A program made the translations under genes and the position numbers. Positions 17,254 through 26,015 of a stretch of 64,000 nt of DNA are shown in pieces. Every line of letters starts with the position of its first letter. Position 1 is the stretch's first letter. Source of the DNA: Bog-473 sp035551835 (GTDB taxonomy: Bacteria > Actinomycetota > Acidimicrobiia > Acidimicrobiales > RAAP-2); the NCBI GenBank assembly GCA_035551835.1, contig DASZMN010000105.1, positions 25,828 to 89,827 on the forward strand, written 5' to 3'. The notes beneath the pieces are model-generated. The model worked only from the letters and a program-made list of their open reading frames with translations. It did no database searches and was not told the origin of the DNA.

Positions 17254-18333
17254 ATGACGCTCGGAGACTTCTGGTTCATCGTTGCCGCGATCTTCTGGGT
17301 CGGCTTCTTCATCCTCGAGGGATTCGACTTCGGCGTCGGCATGCTGCACGCCATCCTGGGCCGCAACGACGTCGAACGTCGAGTGATGATCAACGCGATC
17401 GGGCCCGTCTGGGACGGCAACGAGGTGTGGCTGATCGTGGCCGCAGCGGTGATCTTCGCCGCTTTCCCGGGGTGGTACGCCACGTGGTTCTCGGCGCTGT
17501 ATCTGGCGCTGGTGCTGACGTTGGCCGCGCTCATCGTGCGAGGGCTCACCTTCGAGTGGCAGCGCAAGTTCGACGACGCGCGTTGGCGGTCCTTTTGGCG
17601 CTGGGGCCTGACGATCGCGAGCGCGCTCATCCCCTTCCTCCTGGGCCTCGCGCTCGGCGATCTCCTCCACGGCCTTCCCGTCAACAGCCAGCACGACTAC
17701 ACCGGCGGGTTCTGGCAACTCTTCACACCGTTCGGCCTGTGGAGCGGCTTGACCTTTGTCGTCTTGTCCCTGCTGTCGGGCGCGACCTTCCTGTCCCTGA
17801 AGACGACGGGCGAGCTGCGCGAGCGGGCGCAGGGGGCCGCCACCGCGATCGGCGTCGTCGCTATCATCGTGACGTTCGGGTTCATGACGTGGGTGCACGT
17901 CGGGCTGTCGACCGGCTTCCTCCCCGAGCCCCTCCAGGCGCTGGCCTTGTTAGCCGTCATCGTGGCCGCGTGGGCGGCCCGCGAGCGCGCGGACGGTTGG
18001 GGCTTCATGGGGGCGTGCGTCGGTATCGGCGGCACGGTGGGATCGCTGTTCAACGAACTGTTCCCCCGGGTCATGATCTCGAGCACCAACGCCGCCTACA
18101 ACCTGACGGTCAACAACACGGCGAGCCCGCCCTACTCCTTGAAGGTGATGACGGTGATGTCCGCGATCTTCTTCCCGATCGTGCTCGTCTACCAGGCCTG
18201 GTCGTACCGGGTCTTTCGGCGGCGCCTCTCGGTACCGAAGATCGACGATGAGGACACCGGGTCGGCTGCCGCCCAGGCCGCGTCGGCCGGGCGTGGCGGT
18301 CCCTCCACGTCGACACCGGCAGACTCCACCTGA
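17254..18333 (+). CDS. cydB: Cytochrome bd ubiquinol oxidase subunit II
   Basis: 359 aa, about nine membrane helices. The conserved N-terminus FWFIVAAIFWVGFFILEGFDFGVGML and GPVWDGNEVWLIVAAAVIFAAFP are diagnostic. AGGAGG, overlapping the cydA stop region, lies 5 nt before the ATG. The hydrophilic C-terminal tail (about 35 residues rich in Ala, Gly, Ser and Thr) is longer than usual. Last gene of the cyd operon. Confidence 0.96.
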   Translation: MTLGDFWFIVAAIFWVGFFILEGFDFGVGMLHAILGRNDVERRVMINAIGPVWDGNEVWLIVAAAVIFAAFPGWYATWFSALYLALVLTLAALIVRGLTFEWQRKFDDARWRSFWRWGLTIASALIPFLLGLALGDLLHGLPVNSQHDYTGGFWQLFTPFGLWSGLTFVVLSLLSGATFLSLKTTGELRERAQGAATAIGVVAIIVTFGFMTWVHVGLSTGFLPEPLQALALLAVIVAAWAARERADGWGFMGACVGIGGTVGSLFNELFPRVMISSTNAAYNLTVNNTASPPYSLKVMTVMSAIFFPIVLVYQAWSYRVFRRRLSVPKIDDEDTGSAAAQAASAGRGGPSTSTPADST

Positions 18334-18672
18334 AACCCCCCGGCCGGCCTCCGTACCCCGGGCCGCGGGTCCACCGGGACCTTTGGCCCTACAGCCGGCA
18401 CCAGGGTTTCCGTACCATCGATTCGGTAGCCGAAGACGCTGGCGGTGATGGCCGGGCGACGCGCCTTTCCCCCATGGCCGAGTAATGGGTTCGTCTCGGG
18501 TGGCGGGAACCACCGTGCCCTGGGCGGCTCGGTTCTGTGGTTGTGCCCTCCCCGGCTGAAGTCCCCCAGCGTCTTCGGCGCCTACCTCGTACCCGGTACC
18601 TGGTCACGGACGGACTGGCGCCCCGTCGAGGTACCGACGGCCGCCCGGGTCGCACCCAACTACATTCGCCGG
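18334..18672. other. Gene-free stretch between cydB and an SDR gene
   Basis: I find no convincing coding frame in these 339 bp. A small GGTCC-ACCG-GGACC hairpin (18368-18381) followed by TTT may weakly terminate the cyd operon. The rest is rich in short complementary GC runs but fits no riboswitch class I can recall. A -10-like TACATT sits at its right end. Confidence 0.5.
18661..18666 (+). promoter_or_regulatory. -10 element TACATT of a leaderless SDR transcript
   Basis: TACATT fits TANNNT and ends 6 nt before the ATG at 18673, so transcription would begin at or next to the start codon. No Shine-Dalgarno sequence is present. Confidence 0.5.
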
Positions 18673-19467
18673 ATGATCCTCGACAATTTCCTCGTCACGG
18701 ACCAGGTCGCCATCGTCACCGCCAGCGGCCGCGGCATCGGAGCCGGCGCCGCGGTGGCGCTGGCGGAGGCCGGGGCCGACGTCGTCCTGGCCGCCCGCAC
18801 CGAGGAGCAGCTCCGCGACGTGGCCAAGCGGGTGGAGGCGGCCGGTCGCCGCGCCGTCGTGGTGCCCGGCGACCTGACCGATTTCGACCTCATGGCCTCG
18901 CTGGCCGAGACGGCGCAAAAGGAATTCGGCCGGCTCGACATCATCGTGAACAACATGGGCGGCGCGATGCCTCGAGCTTTCCTCGATACGTCGCCGCGGT
19001 TCTTGGAGGAGGCCTTCCGATTCAACGTCTCGGCCGGCCACGCACTGGTCAGGGCGGCGGTCCCCCGCATGCTCGAGGGTGAGCATCCCGGGGGCGCCAT
19101 CGTCAGCATCTCGTCGGTCATGGGCCACGTCGCCGGGCGGGGGTACATCGGCTACGGCACCGTCAAGGGTGCGGTCGAGCAGTACACCCGTCTCGCCTCA
19201 CGGGACCTGGCGCCGCGCATCCGGGTCAACGCCATCGGCGTCGGCTCCACGGCCACGTCCGCGCTCGACATCGTCATGTCGAGCGACGAGTTGCGGACCG
19301 CCATGGAGGACGTCACGCCGCTCAAGCGGATCGCGCACGTCGATGACATCGCCGCCGCCATCCTCTACCTGGTCTCACCGGCCGGCGCCTACGTCACGGG
19401 GAAGATCCTCGAGGTCGACGGCGGCCTGCAGTCGCCCAACCTCGAGTTCCCGATCCCCGACCTCTGA
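18673..19467 (+). CDS. Short-chain dehydrogenase/reductase
   Basis: 264 aa classical SDR. The NAD(P) motif is TASGRGIG (17-24), NNMGG is at 93-97, Ser147/148 lies in VSISSVMG, and the pair Tyr161/Lys165 in YGTVK. The C-terminus GKILEVDGGLQ is typical. The frame is open upstream to 18445 but the family N-terminus begins at ATG 18673, which lies just behind a -10 box, so the mRNA is probably leaderless. It oxidises or reduces an alcohol or ketone; substrate unknown. It may form a functional unit with the dehydrogenase at 19551. Confidence 0.88.
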   Translation: MILDNFLVTDQVAIVTASGRGIGAGAAVALAEAGADVVLAARTEEQLRDVAKRVEAAGRRAVVVPGDLTDFDLMASLAETAQKEFGRLDIIVNNMGGAMPRAFLDTSPRFLEEAFRFNVSAGHALVRAAVPRMLEGEHPGGAIVSISSVMGHVAGRGYIGYGTVKGAVEQYTRLASRDLAPRIRVNAIGVGSTATSALDIVMSSDELRTAMEDVTPLKRIAHVDDIAAAILYLVSPAGAYVTGKILEVDGGLQSPNLEFPIPDL

Positions 19468-19507
19468 GCCGGGCCGCCCGGCCGTCCCGACCTCGTCTAC
19501 GAGCTCG

Positions 19508-19537
19508 TCCTCGTCCCGTCCTCGTCCCGTCCTCGTC
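19508..19537 (+). repeat. 11-bp tandem repeat upstream of the DHDPR-like gene
   Basis: TCCTCGTCCCG is repeated 2.7 times directly in front of the ribosome site AAGGAG of the gene at 19551. Copy-number change would shift spacing upstream of the gene without touching coding sequence. Confidence 0.7.
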
Positions 19538-19550
19538 AAGGAGACCCGCC

Positions 19551-20615
19551 ATGCCATACCGCGTCGTGCAGTGGAGCACGGGGAACGTCGGCCGCCACGC
19601 CCTGGCCGGCCTCGATGCCCACCCCGACCTGGAGCTCGTCGGCCTCTTCGTCTCCAACCCCGACAAGGTCGGAAAGGACGCCGGCGCGCTGGCCGGCCTC
19701 GGGCACACCCTCGGCGTCTCCGCGACCAGCGACGTCGATGCCCTGCTCGCGCTGCGTCCCGACTGCATCCTCCACACCGCCATGGCCGACGATCGCATCT
19801 TCGAGGCGCTGGCCGACCTGGAGCGCTTCCTCGGCGCGGGCATCAACGTCGTGTCCTCCAGCCCGGTCATGCTGCAGTACCCCGCCCCCGACGACGCCGT
19901 CGCCGCCCCGGTGATCGCGGCGGCGAAGAAGGCGGGCGTCTCGCTCTTCGTCAACGGCATCGACCCCGGTTTCGCCAACGACGCGCTCCCGCTCGTGCTC
20001 TCGGGGATCAGCGAGCGCATCGAGGAGGTGCGGTGCTCCGAGGTGCTCAACTACAACACCTACAACCAGCCGATGGTCCTCTTCGACATCATGGGCTTCG
20101 GCCGCGACCTGCACGACGTGCCCATGCTGCTCACTTCGGGCGTGCTCACAATGGCGTGGGGCAGCGTGGTGCGCCAAATCGCAGCCGGCCTCGGCGTCAC
20201 GCTCACCGACGTCATCGAGTGGTACGAGCGGGAGGCCGCGCCCGAGGACTTCGAGGTCGACGCCGGCACGATCAAAGCGGGCACCGCCGCCGCGCTCCAT
20301 TTCGAGGTGCGCGGCCTGGTGGGCGACCGGCCCGTCGTCGTGCTCGAGCACGTCACCCGCTTGCGCGACGACCTCGGCGCGGCGTGGCCGCAGCCGGCCG
20401 GGCAGGGCTGTTACCGCGTCCAGATCACCGGCGAGCCGAACTACACCCTCGACCTGCAGCTGATGGGGACGGACGGCGACCACAACACGGCCGGACTGAA
20501 GGCCACCGCCATGCGCCTGGTCAACGCCGTTCCGGCGGTCATCGCCGCACCGCCGGGCCTGGTGACCGCGCTCGACCTCCCGCTCGTGACCGGGCGCGGC
20601 CTCGTCGTCACCTGA
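19551..20615 (+). CDS. DHDPR-like NAD(P)-dependent amine/diaminopentanoate dehydrogenase family protein
   Basis: 354 aa. The N-terminal Rossmann domain resembles dihydrodipicolinate reductase (YRVVQWSTGNVGRHALAGLDAHPDLELVGLFV); the remainder matches the COG3804 family that includes 2,4-diaminopentanoate dehydrogenase. Reaction unknown; probably NAD(P)-dependent oxidation or reduction at a C-N or C=O bond. AAGGAG lies 7 nt before the ATG. A paralogue with the same N-terminal signature is at 33487. The gene ends back-to-back with the EthD gene on the other strand. Confidence 0.8.
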   Translation: MPYRVVQWSTGNVGRHALAGLDAHPDLELVGLFVSNPDKVGKDAGALAGLGHTLGVSATSDVDALLALRPDCILHTAMADDRIFEALADLERFLGAGINVVSSSPVMLQYPAPDDAVAAPVIAAAKKAGVSLFVNGIDPGFANDALPLVLSGISERIEEVRCSEVLNYNTYNQPMVLFDIMGFGRDLHDVPMLLTSGVLTMAWGSVVRQIAAGLGVTLTDVIEWYEREAAPEDFEVDAGTIKAGTAAALHFEVRGLVGDRPVVVLEHVTRLRDDLGAAWPQPAGQGCYRVQITGEPNYTLDLQLMGTDGDHNTAGLKATAMRLVNAVPAVIAAPPGLVTALDLPLVTGRGLVVT

Positions 20616-20625
20616 TCAGGTGACG
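20606..20625. repeat. 20-bp perfect palindrome across two abutting stop codons
   Basis: CGTCACCTGATCAGGTGACG is centred exactly on the boundary 20615|20616 between two convergent genes. Both end in Val-Thr-stop with the same codons (GTC ACC TGA), which makes the junction symmetrical. It may act as a bidirectional terminator, although it has no U-tract, or it may be a by-product of the abutting ends. Confidence 0.7.
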
Positions 20626-20909
20626 GGGACGATCTCGCTCGTCTGCAGCACCGGCGTGATGTTCGTGTAGTTGGCAACGTCGGCGAGGACCTCGCCCGTG
20701 GCTTCGTCACCCATGGCGGCTCCGAGCGCATCGACCGAGTCGAACTCGAAGTGCACGGCCGCCACGTAGGGGCCGTCGACCCCTTTGTCGATGTCCGCCT
20801 TCGTGAGTCCCCAGGCCCGCATGGCCAGCGGCACGTGCTTCTCCCGGTAGTAGTCGTGGTCGAACGTGGCACCCTCCGAGGAGGGGTAGAGCACGGACAG
20901 TCGGATCAC
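20616..20909 (-). CDS. EthD family protein
   Basis: 97 aa ferredoxin-like alpha/beta-barrel protein of the EthD family: IRLSVLYP at the start, FDHDYYREKHVPLAMRAWG in the first helix, and HFEFDSVDALGAAMG. Relatives take part in ether or aromatic degradation, or act as small monooxygenase- or isomerase-like proteins. GTG start with AAGGAG 7 nt upstream. Convergent with the DHDPR-like gene with no gap. The specific role is unknown. Confidence 0.8.
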   Translation of the reverse strand: MIRLSVLYPSSEGATFDHDYYREKHVPLAMRAWGLTKADIDKGVDGPYVAAVHFEFDSVDALGAAMGDEATGEVLADVANYTNITPVLQTSEIVPVT

Positions 20910-20983
20910 TCGGTCGCTCCTTGTCTACGAGATCGGGGCCGGGACAGTCTGCCAGCAGGCGCCCCGGAATTCTTTCCCGGAGG

Positions 20984-21010
20984 CGTCGAGAACCCGGATC
21001 TGGCCCCGAC
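20984..21010 (+). promoter_or_regulatory. Candidate ECF42-dependent promoter of the DGPF/sigma operon
   Basis: CGTCGA (20984-20989) and CGAC (21007-21010) are separated by 17 nt and lie about 50 nt before the DGPF start codon. From memory, ECF42 targets carry TGTCGA at -35 and CGA(A/T)C at -10, so this would be autoregulation. One -35 base differs. Confidence 0.4.
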
Positions 21011-21059
21011 ATCTTCGTGAAGGGCACCGCTGGGGCGCCCTGAGAGGAAGGATGGAGCA

Positions 21060-21458
21060 ATGCGATTCATGCTGATCCAGAACTACGGGGGTGTCGAAGG
21101 TGATTGTGCCCCCATGTACGAGTGGACGCCCGAAGAGGTCGCCGCCCACATTCAGTTCCAGCAGACGCTCAACACGCAGCTCGAGGAGCTCGGCGAGTTG
21201 ATCGACGCCCAGGGGCTGGCCGGTCCGGACGAGGCCCGGTTCGTGGTGTCCGACGGCGCGACGCCGCTGGTGACCGACGGGCCGTTCCCCGAGTCCAAGG
21301 AGCTCCTGGCGGGCTACCGCATCGTCGAGGTCGACACGCCCGAGCGGGCCGTGGAGATCGCCGGCCTGATCTCGGCGGCACCGGGTCAAGGCGGCGCGCC
21401 GATCCGCCAGCGCATCGAGGTGCGCCAGGTGATGAGCGCCCCCGACCCCGAGGTGTGA
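21060..21458 (+). CDS. YCII-related DGPF domain protein
   Basis: 132 aa, ferredoxin-like YCII fold: MRFMLIQNYG at the start, the DGPF signature in VTDGPFPESKELLAGYRIVEV, then RIEVRQVM at the end. DGPF proteins are small enzymes or binding proteins of unknown reaction whose genes stand next to ECF42 sigma factors. GGATGGAG lies just before the ATG, and the stop overlaps the sigma-factor start (GTGA), so the two proteins are made together. Confidence 0.87.
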   Translation: MRFMLIQNYGGVEGDCAPMYEWTPEEVAAHIQFQQTLNTQLEELGELIDAQGLAGPDEARFVVSDGATPLVTDGPFPESKELLAGYRIVEVDTPERAVEIAGLISAAPGQGGAPIRQRIEVRQVMSAPDPEV

Positions 21459-22720
21459 AGGTCCCTCCCTCGAACGTTCCCGACCGCGTCGAGGGCCTGC
21501 TGCGCGAGTTGGCGCCGCGGGCCCTCGGCGTCGTCGTCCGCCGTTTCGGGCACTTCGACGATGCGGAGGACGCCGTCCAGGAGGCTCTGGTTGCGGCCGC
21601 CTCGAGCTGGCCGGTTGATGGCATCCCGGACCATCCGCTCGGTTGGCTCATCCACGTCGCAGCACGGCGCATGACGGACCTCTATCGCAGCGACGAAGCC
21701 CGCCGGCGGCGCGAAGACCTGGCGGCGTCGTGGTCGAGCGATCAGCCCGATCCGGCGTCGGGGCACGACGACACCCTGACCCTCTTCTTCATGTGCTGCC
21801 ATCCGTCGCTTCCCGTCGCGTCCGCCGTGGCGCTGGCCCTGCGGGCCCTCGGAGGCCTGACCACCAGAGAGATCGCCGCCGCCTTCCTCGTACCCGAAGC
21901 CACGACGGCCCAGCGGATCAGCCGGGCCAAGCGCACCATCGTCGAATCCGGGGAGCCCTTCGCCCTGCCGGCGGAGGGTGCGCGGGTGGCGCGCCTGGCC
22001 CCGGTGCTGCGTGTCGTGTACCTCGTCTTCAACGAGGGCTATGCCACCAGCCACGGTCCGGAGCTCGAGCGGGCCGACCTCGCCGCCGAGGCGATCCGAC
22101 TGGGCCGGCTCCTCTACGAGCTGTTGCCCGATGACGGAGAGGTCATGGGGCTCCTGGCGCTCATGCTGTTGACCGAGGCACGCCGGCCGGCCCGGACCAC
22201 CGACGCGGGCGCCCTGGTCCCGCTGCGCGAGCAGGACCGGACGCGCTGGGACCGTGCGCTGGTCGCCGAGGGGATGACGCTGGCGACGAGCGCCCTCGAC
22301 CAGGGCCCGATGGGCGAGTACGCGGCCCAGGCCGCGATCGCCGCGTTGCACGACGGGGCGCCGAGCCACGAGGAGACCGATTGGCGGCGCATCATGTTGC
22401 TCTACACGGTCCTAGAGCAGCGAACCGACAGCCCGGTCGTGCGTCTCAACCGTGCCGTGGCCGTCGCCATGGTCGATGGCCCCGAACCGGCACTGGCGCT
22501 CGTCAACGAGCTCGCCGCTTCCGGTGCCCTCGCCGGCTCACACCGTGTCCACGCCGTACGGGCCCACCTCTTGGAGATGCACGGCGACCTGGAGGCCGCC
22601 AAGTCCGAGTACGTCGCTGCCGCAGCCGGCAGCGCCAACACGCGCGAGCGCGACTACCTCACCATGAAGGCAGCCGCGCTCGACGTGGCCAGGGTCGGTC
22701 CCCCGTCGAGGGATCGATGA
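21455..22720 (+). CDS. ECF42-type RNA polymerase sigma factor with TPR-like C-terminal extension
   Basis: 421 aa, twice the length of an ordinary ECF sigma. Region 2 (about residues 10-75) contains FDDAEDAVQEALVAAASSWP and GWLIHVAARRMTDLYR; region 4 (about 115-160) contains LGGLTTREIAAAFLVPEATTAQRISRAKRTI. A long helical extension with TPR-like repeats follows (DWRRIMLLYTVLEQR, VRLNRAVAVAMVDGPEPALALVNEL). This architecture and the DGPF partner are the hallmarks of ECF42. No anti-sigma factor is present, as is usual for the group; the extension is thought to control activity. GTG start overlaps the DGPF stop by 4 bp. Confidence 0.9.
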   Translation: MKVPPSNVPDRVEGLLRELAPRALGVVVRRFGHFDDAEDAVQEALVAAASSWPVDGIPDHPLGWLIHVAARRMTDLYRSDEARRRREDLAASWSSDQPDPASGHDDTLTLFFMCCHPSLPVASAVALALRALGGLTTREIAAAFLVPEATTAQRISRAKRTIVESGEPFALPAEGARVARLAPVLRVVYLVFNEGYATSHGPELERADLAAEAIRLGRLLYELLPDDGEVMGLLALMLLTEARRPARTTDAGALVPLREQDRTRWDRALVAEGMTLATSALDQGPMGEYAAQAAIAALHDGAPSHEETDWRRIMLLYTVLEQRTDSPVVRLNRAVAVAMVDGPEPALALVNELAASGALAGSHRVHAVRAHLLEMHGDLEAAKSEYVAAAAGSANTRERDYLTMKAAALDVARVGPPSRDR

Positions 22721-22760
22721 TCGTCGAAACGAGCGAGACGCGGTCGCCGGCCACGCCGTC

Positions 22761-25700
22761 CTAGCGGAAGTCCCGGCTCGCCGGCACCGCCGTCCCCACA
22801 CCGAGCCCCTCGACCCGTTCCGCGTCGAAGCTCACCGCGCCCTGCCCCTTGCGCACGCGGCCCCGGATCAACAGGACCGGCGTGTGCCGGGCCAGGTGCT
22901 TCCAGCGCGCCCACGCGCCGCGGGAGAAGACGACGTTGATGTGCCCGGTCTCGTCCTCCAGGTTGACGAACACGGCGCCCCGCGCCGTCTCGGGATGCTG
23001 GCGATGCGTGACGACCCCCGCCACGACCGCCCGTGCCCCGTCGGCGTACGACTCGGATTCGAGCCCCGCCGCCGTCGTCACGCCCATCGCCTCGAGCCGC
23101 TCGCGCGCCAGGTGCATGGCCGTGCGCTCGGGCGCCAGTCCCAGCGCCCACAGGTCGTCGGCCACCGAGTCGTAGGGGCTCGGCTCGGGCAACGGCGGCG
23201 CCTCGGCCCCCACGACCACGCCGGGCAGGCGGTCGGGCGTGCCCATCGCCGCTGCCCCGGCCCCCCACAACAGCCGGCGTCGCCGCGCGGTCACCGTCCC
23301 CGGCACGTCCTCGCCCACCGGGTCCAGCGCCCCCGCCGCCGCCAGCGTCTCGAGCTGGGCCTGGGTCACGCCGGCCCGGCGGACCAGGTCCTCGCTCCCG
23401 TTCCAGGGGCGCCCGGCCACGATCCGCTCCGCCGCCGCCTCCCCCACCCCGCGCACCGACGCCAGCCCCAACAACAGCACCGCGTCCGAGCGCACCCCCT
23501 CGAGCGACGCCCCCACCTCCGAGCGGTTCACGTGGGGCCGGCGCACCCGCACCCCGTGGCGGCGGGCGTCGGCCACCAGCGACTGGGGCGACCAGAAGCC
23601 CATCGGCTGCGAGTTCAACAGCCCCGCGGTGAACGCCGCCGGGTAGTGCAGCTTCAACCAGGCCGAGGAGTACACGAGGTGCGCGAACGACACCGAGTGT
23701 GACTCGGGGAAGCCGAAGTTGGCGAAGGCCGCCAGCGCATCGAAGACCTGGTCGGCCACCGCGCCCGTCACCCCCCGCTCCGCCATGCCCTCGAAGAGAC
23801 GCGCCCGCATCTTCTCCATCCGCGCCGCCGAGCGCTTGGCCGCCATGGCCTGGCGCAGTTCGTCCGCGTCGGCCGCGCTGAACCCGGCGATGGCGACCGC
23901 CATCTCCATCAGCTGCTCTTGGAAGAGCGGCACCCCGAGCGTGCGCTCCAGGATCGGCTCGAGCAGCGGGTGCAGGTACGTCACCTCTTCCTCGCCACGC
24001 CGGCGCCGGATGTAGGGGTTGACCGCATGCCCCTGGATAGGACCGGGCCGGATGAGCGCCACCTCGATCGCGATGTCGTAGAACGTGCGCGGCCGCACCC
24101 GTGGCAGCGTCCCCATCTGGGCCCGGCTCTCGACCTGGAAGACCCCGACCGTGTCGGCCGCGCACAACAGGTCGTAGACCTCGTCCTCCTGAGGGAGTTG
24201 CGCCAAATCCACCTCGACCCCGTAGAAGTCGCGCACCAGGTCGACCATGCGATGCAAGGCCTCGAGCATGCCGAGACCCAAGAGGTCGAACTTCACCAGC
24301 CCGATGGCGGCACAGTCGTCCTTGTCCCACTGCAGCACGGAGCGGCCCTCCATGCGCCCCCACTCCACCGGGCACACCTCGACCACGGGACGGTCGCACA
24401 GCACCATGCCGGCCGAGTGGATGCCGAGGTGGCGCGGCCGGTCGAGCACCTCCGCGGCCAGCTCGGCCACCAGCGGCGGCATCCCACCCACCCCACCCGC
24501 CCCGCCCGCCCCGCCTGTCCCGCCCGACGGGTCGACCGCCTCGTGCACCGCGGCCGCCGACGACGGCCCGCGGCCGTGCCCGGCGTCGATGCCGGCCGAC
24601 CACGCGTCCACCTGCTCGGGGGTGAAGCCGAACGCCTTGCCGACGTCGCGCACGGCCGAACGGGGTCGGTAGGTGATCACGTTGGCCACCTGCGCGGCGT
24701 GGCGCCGGCCGTAGCGTTCGTACACGTACTGGATCACCTCTTCGCGGCGCTCCGACTCGATGTCCACGTCGATGTCCGGCGGACCATCCCGCGCCGGGGA
24801 CAAGAAGCGCTCGAACAACAAGCCGAGGTCGACCGCGTCGACGTTGGTGACGCCGAGCGCGTAACAGACGGCGGAGTTGGCGGCGGACCCACGACCCTGG
24901 CAGTAGATGTTCAGCCGCTTGCACACCTGCGCGATGTCCCACACGACGAGGAAGTAGCCGGCGAAACCGAGCGTGCCGATCACGTCGAGCTCGTGCTCGA
25001 TCTGGCGCCACGCCCCCGCCACCCGTTCGGACTCGGGCGGCCCGTAGCGGGCCAACGCCCCCTCGTGCACCAGGTGGCGCAGGTAGCCCTGCTCGTCCAT
25101 GCCGGGGGGGACCGGGAAGTCGGGCAGCCGCGGCGCCACCAGGCGGAGGTCGAACGCGCAGGCGCGCCCGAGCTCGGCGGCGCGCTCGACCACACCGGGC
25201 CAGCGGGCGAAGCGCCGGCTCTGCTCGCCCGCAGAGCGCAGGCAGGCCACCGGGGCCGGCGGCAGCCAGCCCTCGAGCTCGGCGAGGGGGCGGCGCGCCC
25301 GCACCGCGGCGAGCGTGGTGGCGAGGCGGTAACCGGCCGGCGTGGCGTAGTGCACGTTGTTGGTGGCGACGGCGTCGACCCCCCACTCGACGGCCAGGCG
25401 CGCCAGCGCGTCGTTGCGCGCCGTGTCGACCGGGTCGCCGTGGTCCCACAGCTCGAGGGCGACGTTGGCGCGCCCGAAGGCGTCGACGAGGTGTCCCACT
25501 TCTTTGGAGGCCGCGCTGGGCCCCGCGTCCATCAGCGCGGCGGGGACCGCCCCTTTCCGACAACCACTGAGCACCAGCCAGTGGCCCGCCGCGGCGCGGG
25601 CCAGCGCGTCGAGGGTGAAGACCGGCTTTCCCTTCTCCCCACCCGCGAGATGCGCGTCGGCCAGCACGGTGGAGAGGCGCGCGTAGCCCTCGGGGTCGCG

Positions 25701-25973
25701 TGCGAGCACGACGAGGTGCGCGCCGGTCGGGTCGGGATCGCCGGTGCGAAGACCGGCGGGCGCGAGCGTGACCTCGGTGCCGAAGACCGTCGGCAACCCG
25801 CACACCCGCGCCGCCTCGGCGAAGCGCACCACCCCGTAGAAGCCGTGATGGTCCGTCAACGCGAGCGCGGCCAGACCGAGCCGGTCCGCCTCGGCCACCA
25901 GTTCCTCGGGGTCGCTGCTCCCGTCGAGGAAGCTGAACCCCGAGTGGGCATGGAGCTCGGCGTACTCGGTCAT
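22761..25973 (-). CDS. dnaE2: Error-prone DNA polymerase DnaE2
   Basis: 1070 aa C-family translesion polymerase, part of the mycobacterial-type mutasome. The PHP domain begins AELHAHSGFSFLDG (residues 5-18); the catalytic Asp cluster PDIDVDIE lies near residue 400; HhH and OB domains follow at the C-terminus (INVVFSRGAWARWKHL). A glycine-rich run of about 15 residues (GGTGGAGGAGGVGG) near residue 485 is an unusual linker. The gene follows imuB with a 42-bp gap that contains three ATCGGG repeats. Expected to be SOS-induced from the LexA box before imuA'. Confidence 0.95.
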   Translation of the reverse strand: MTEYAELHAHSGFSFLDGSSDPEELVAEADRLGLAALALTDHHGFYGVVRFAEAARVCGLPTVFGTEVTLAPAGLRTGDPDPTGAHLVVLARDPEGYARLSTVLADAHLAGGEKGKPVFTLDALARAAAGHWLVLSGCRKGAVPAALMDAGPSAASKEVGHLVDAFGRANVALELWDHGDPVDTARNDALARLAVEWGVDAVATNNVHYATPAGYRLATTLAAVRARRPLAELEGWLPPAPVACLRSAGEQSRRFARWPGVVERAAELGRACAFDLRLVAPRLPDFPVPPGMDEQGYLRHLVHEGALARYGPPESERVAGAWRQIEHELDVIGTLGFAGYFLVVWDIAQVCKRLNIYCQGRGSAANSAVCYALGVTNVDAVDLGLLFERFLSPARDGPPDIDVDIESERREEVIQYVYERYGRRHAAQVANVITYRPRSAVRDVGKAFGFTPEQVDAWSAGIDAGHGRGPSSAAAVHEAVDPSGGTGGAGGAGGVGGMPPLVAELAAEVLDRPRHLGIHSAGMVLCDRPVVEVCPVEWGRMEGRSVLQWDKDDCAAIGLVKFDLLGLGMLEALHRMVDLVRDFYGVEVDLAQLPQEDEVYDLLCAADTVGVFQVESRAQMGTLPRVRPRTFYDIAIEVALIRPGPIQGHAVNPYIRRRRGEEEVTYLHPLLEPILERTLGVPLFQEQLMEMAVAIAGFSAADADELRQAMAAKRSAARMEKMRARLFEGMAERGVTGAVADQVFDALAAFANFGFPESHSVSFAHLVYSSAWLKLHYPAAFTAGLLNSQPMGFWSPQSLVADARRHGVRVRRPHVNRSEVGASLEGVRSDAVLLLGLASVRGVGEAAAERIVAGRPWNGSEDLVRRAGVTQAQLETLAAAGALDPVGEDVPGTVTARRRRLLWGAGAAAMGTPDRLPGVVVGAEAPPLPEPSPYDSVADDLWALGLAPERTAMHLARERLEAMGVTTAAGLESESYADGARAVVAGVVTHRQHPETARGAVFVNLEDETGHINVVFSRGAWARWKHLARHTPVLLIRGRVRKGQGAVSFDAERVEGLGVGTAVPASRDFR

Positions 25974-25990
25974 CGCACGTCTCGGTCAGG

Positions 25991-26008
25991 ATCGGGATCG
26001 GGATCGGG
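25991..26008. repeat. Three tandem ATCGGG hexamers
   Basis: A perfect hexamer triplicate fills half of the short gap between imuB and dnaE2. No function is apparent. Confidence 0.6.
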
Positions 26009-26015
26009 GGACGGC

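Noticed and set aside
18368..18381. Strong intrinsic terminator after cydB
   Set aside because: The GGTCC-ACCG-GGACC stem is only 5 bp and is followed by just three T residues.
18480..18530. tRNA gene suggested by GGGTTCGTCTC
   Set aside because: No acceptor stem, anticodon stem or matching arms can be folded around it.
18400..18600. Cyclic dinucleotide or other riboswitch in the long gap after cydB
   Set aside because: Some GGGAACCACC and GGTAGCCGAAG runs recall such elements, but the conserved core sequences of the classes I know are absent.
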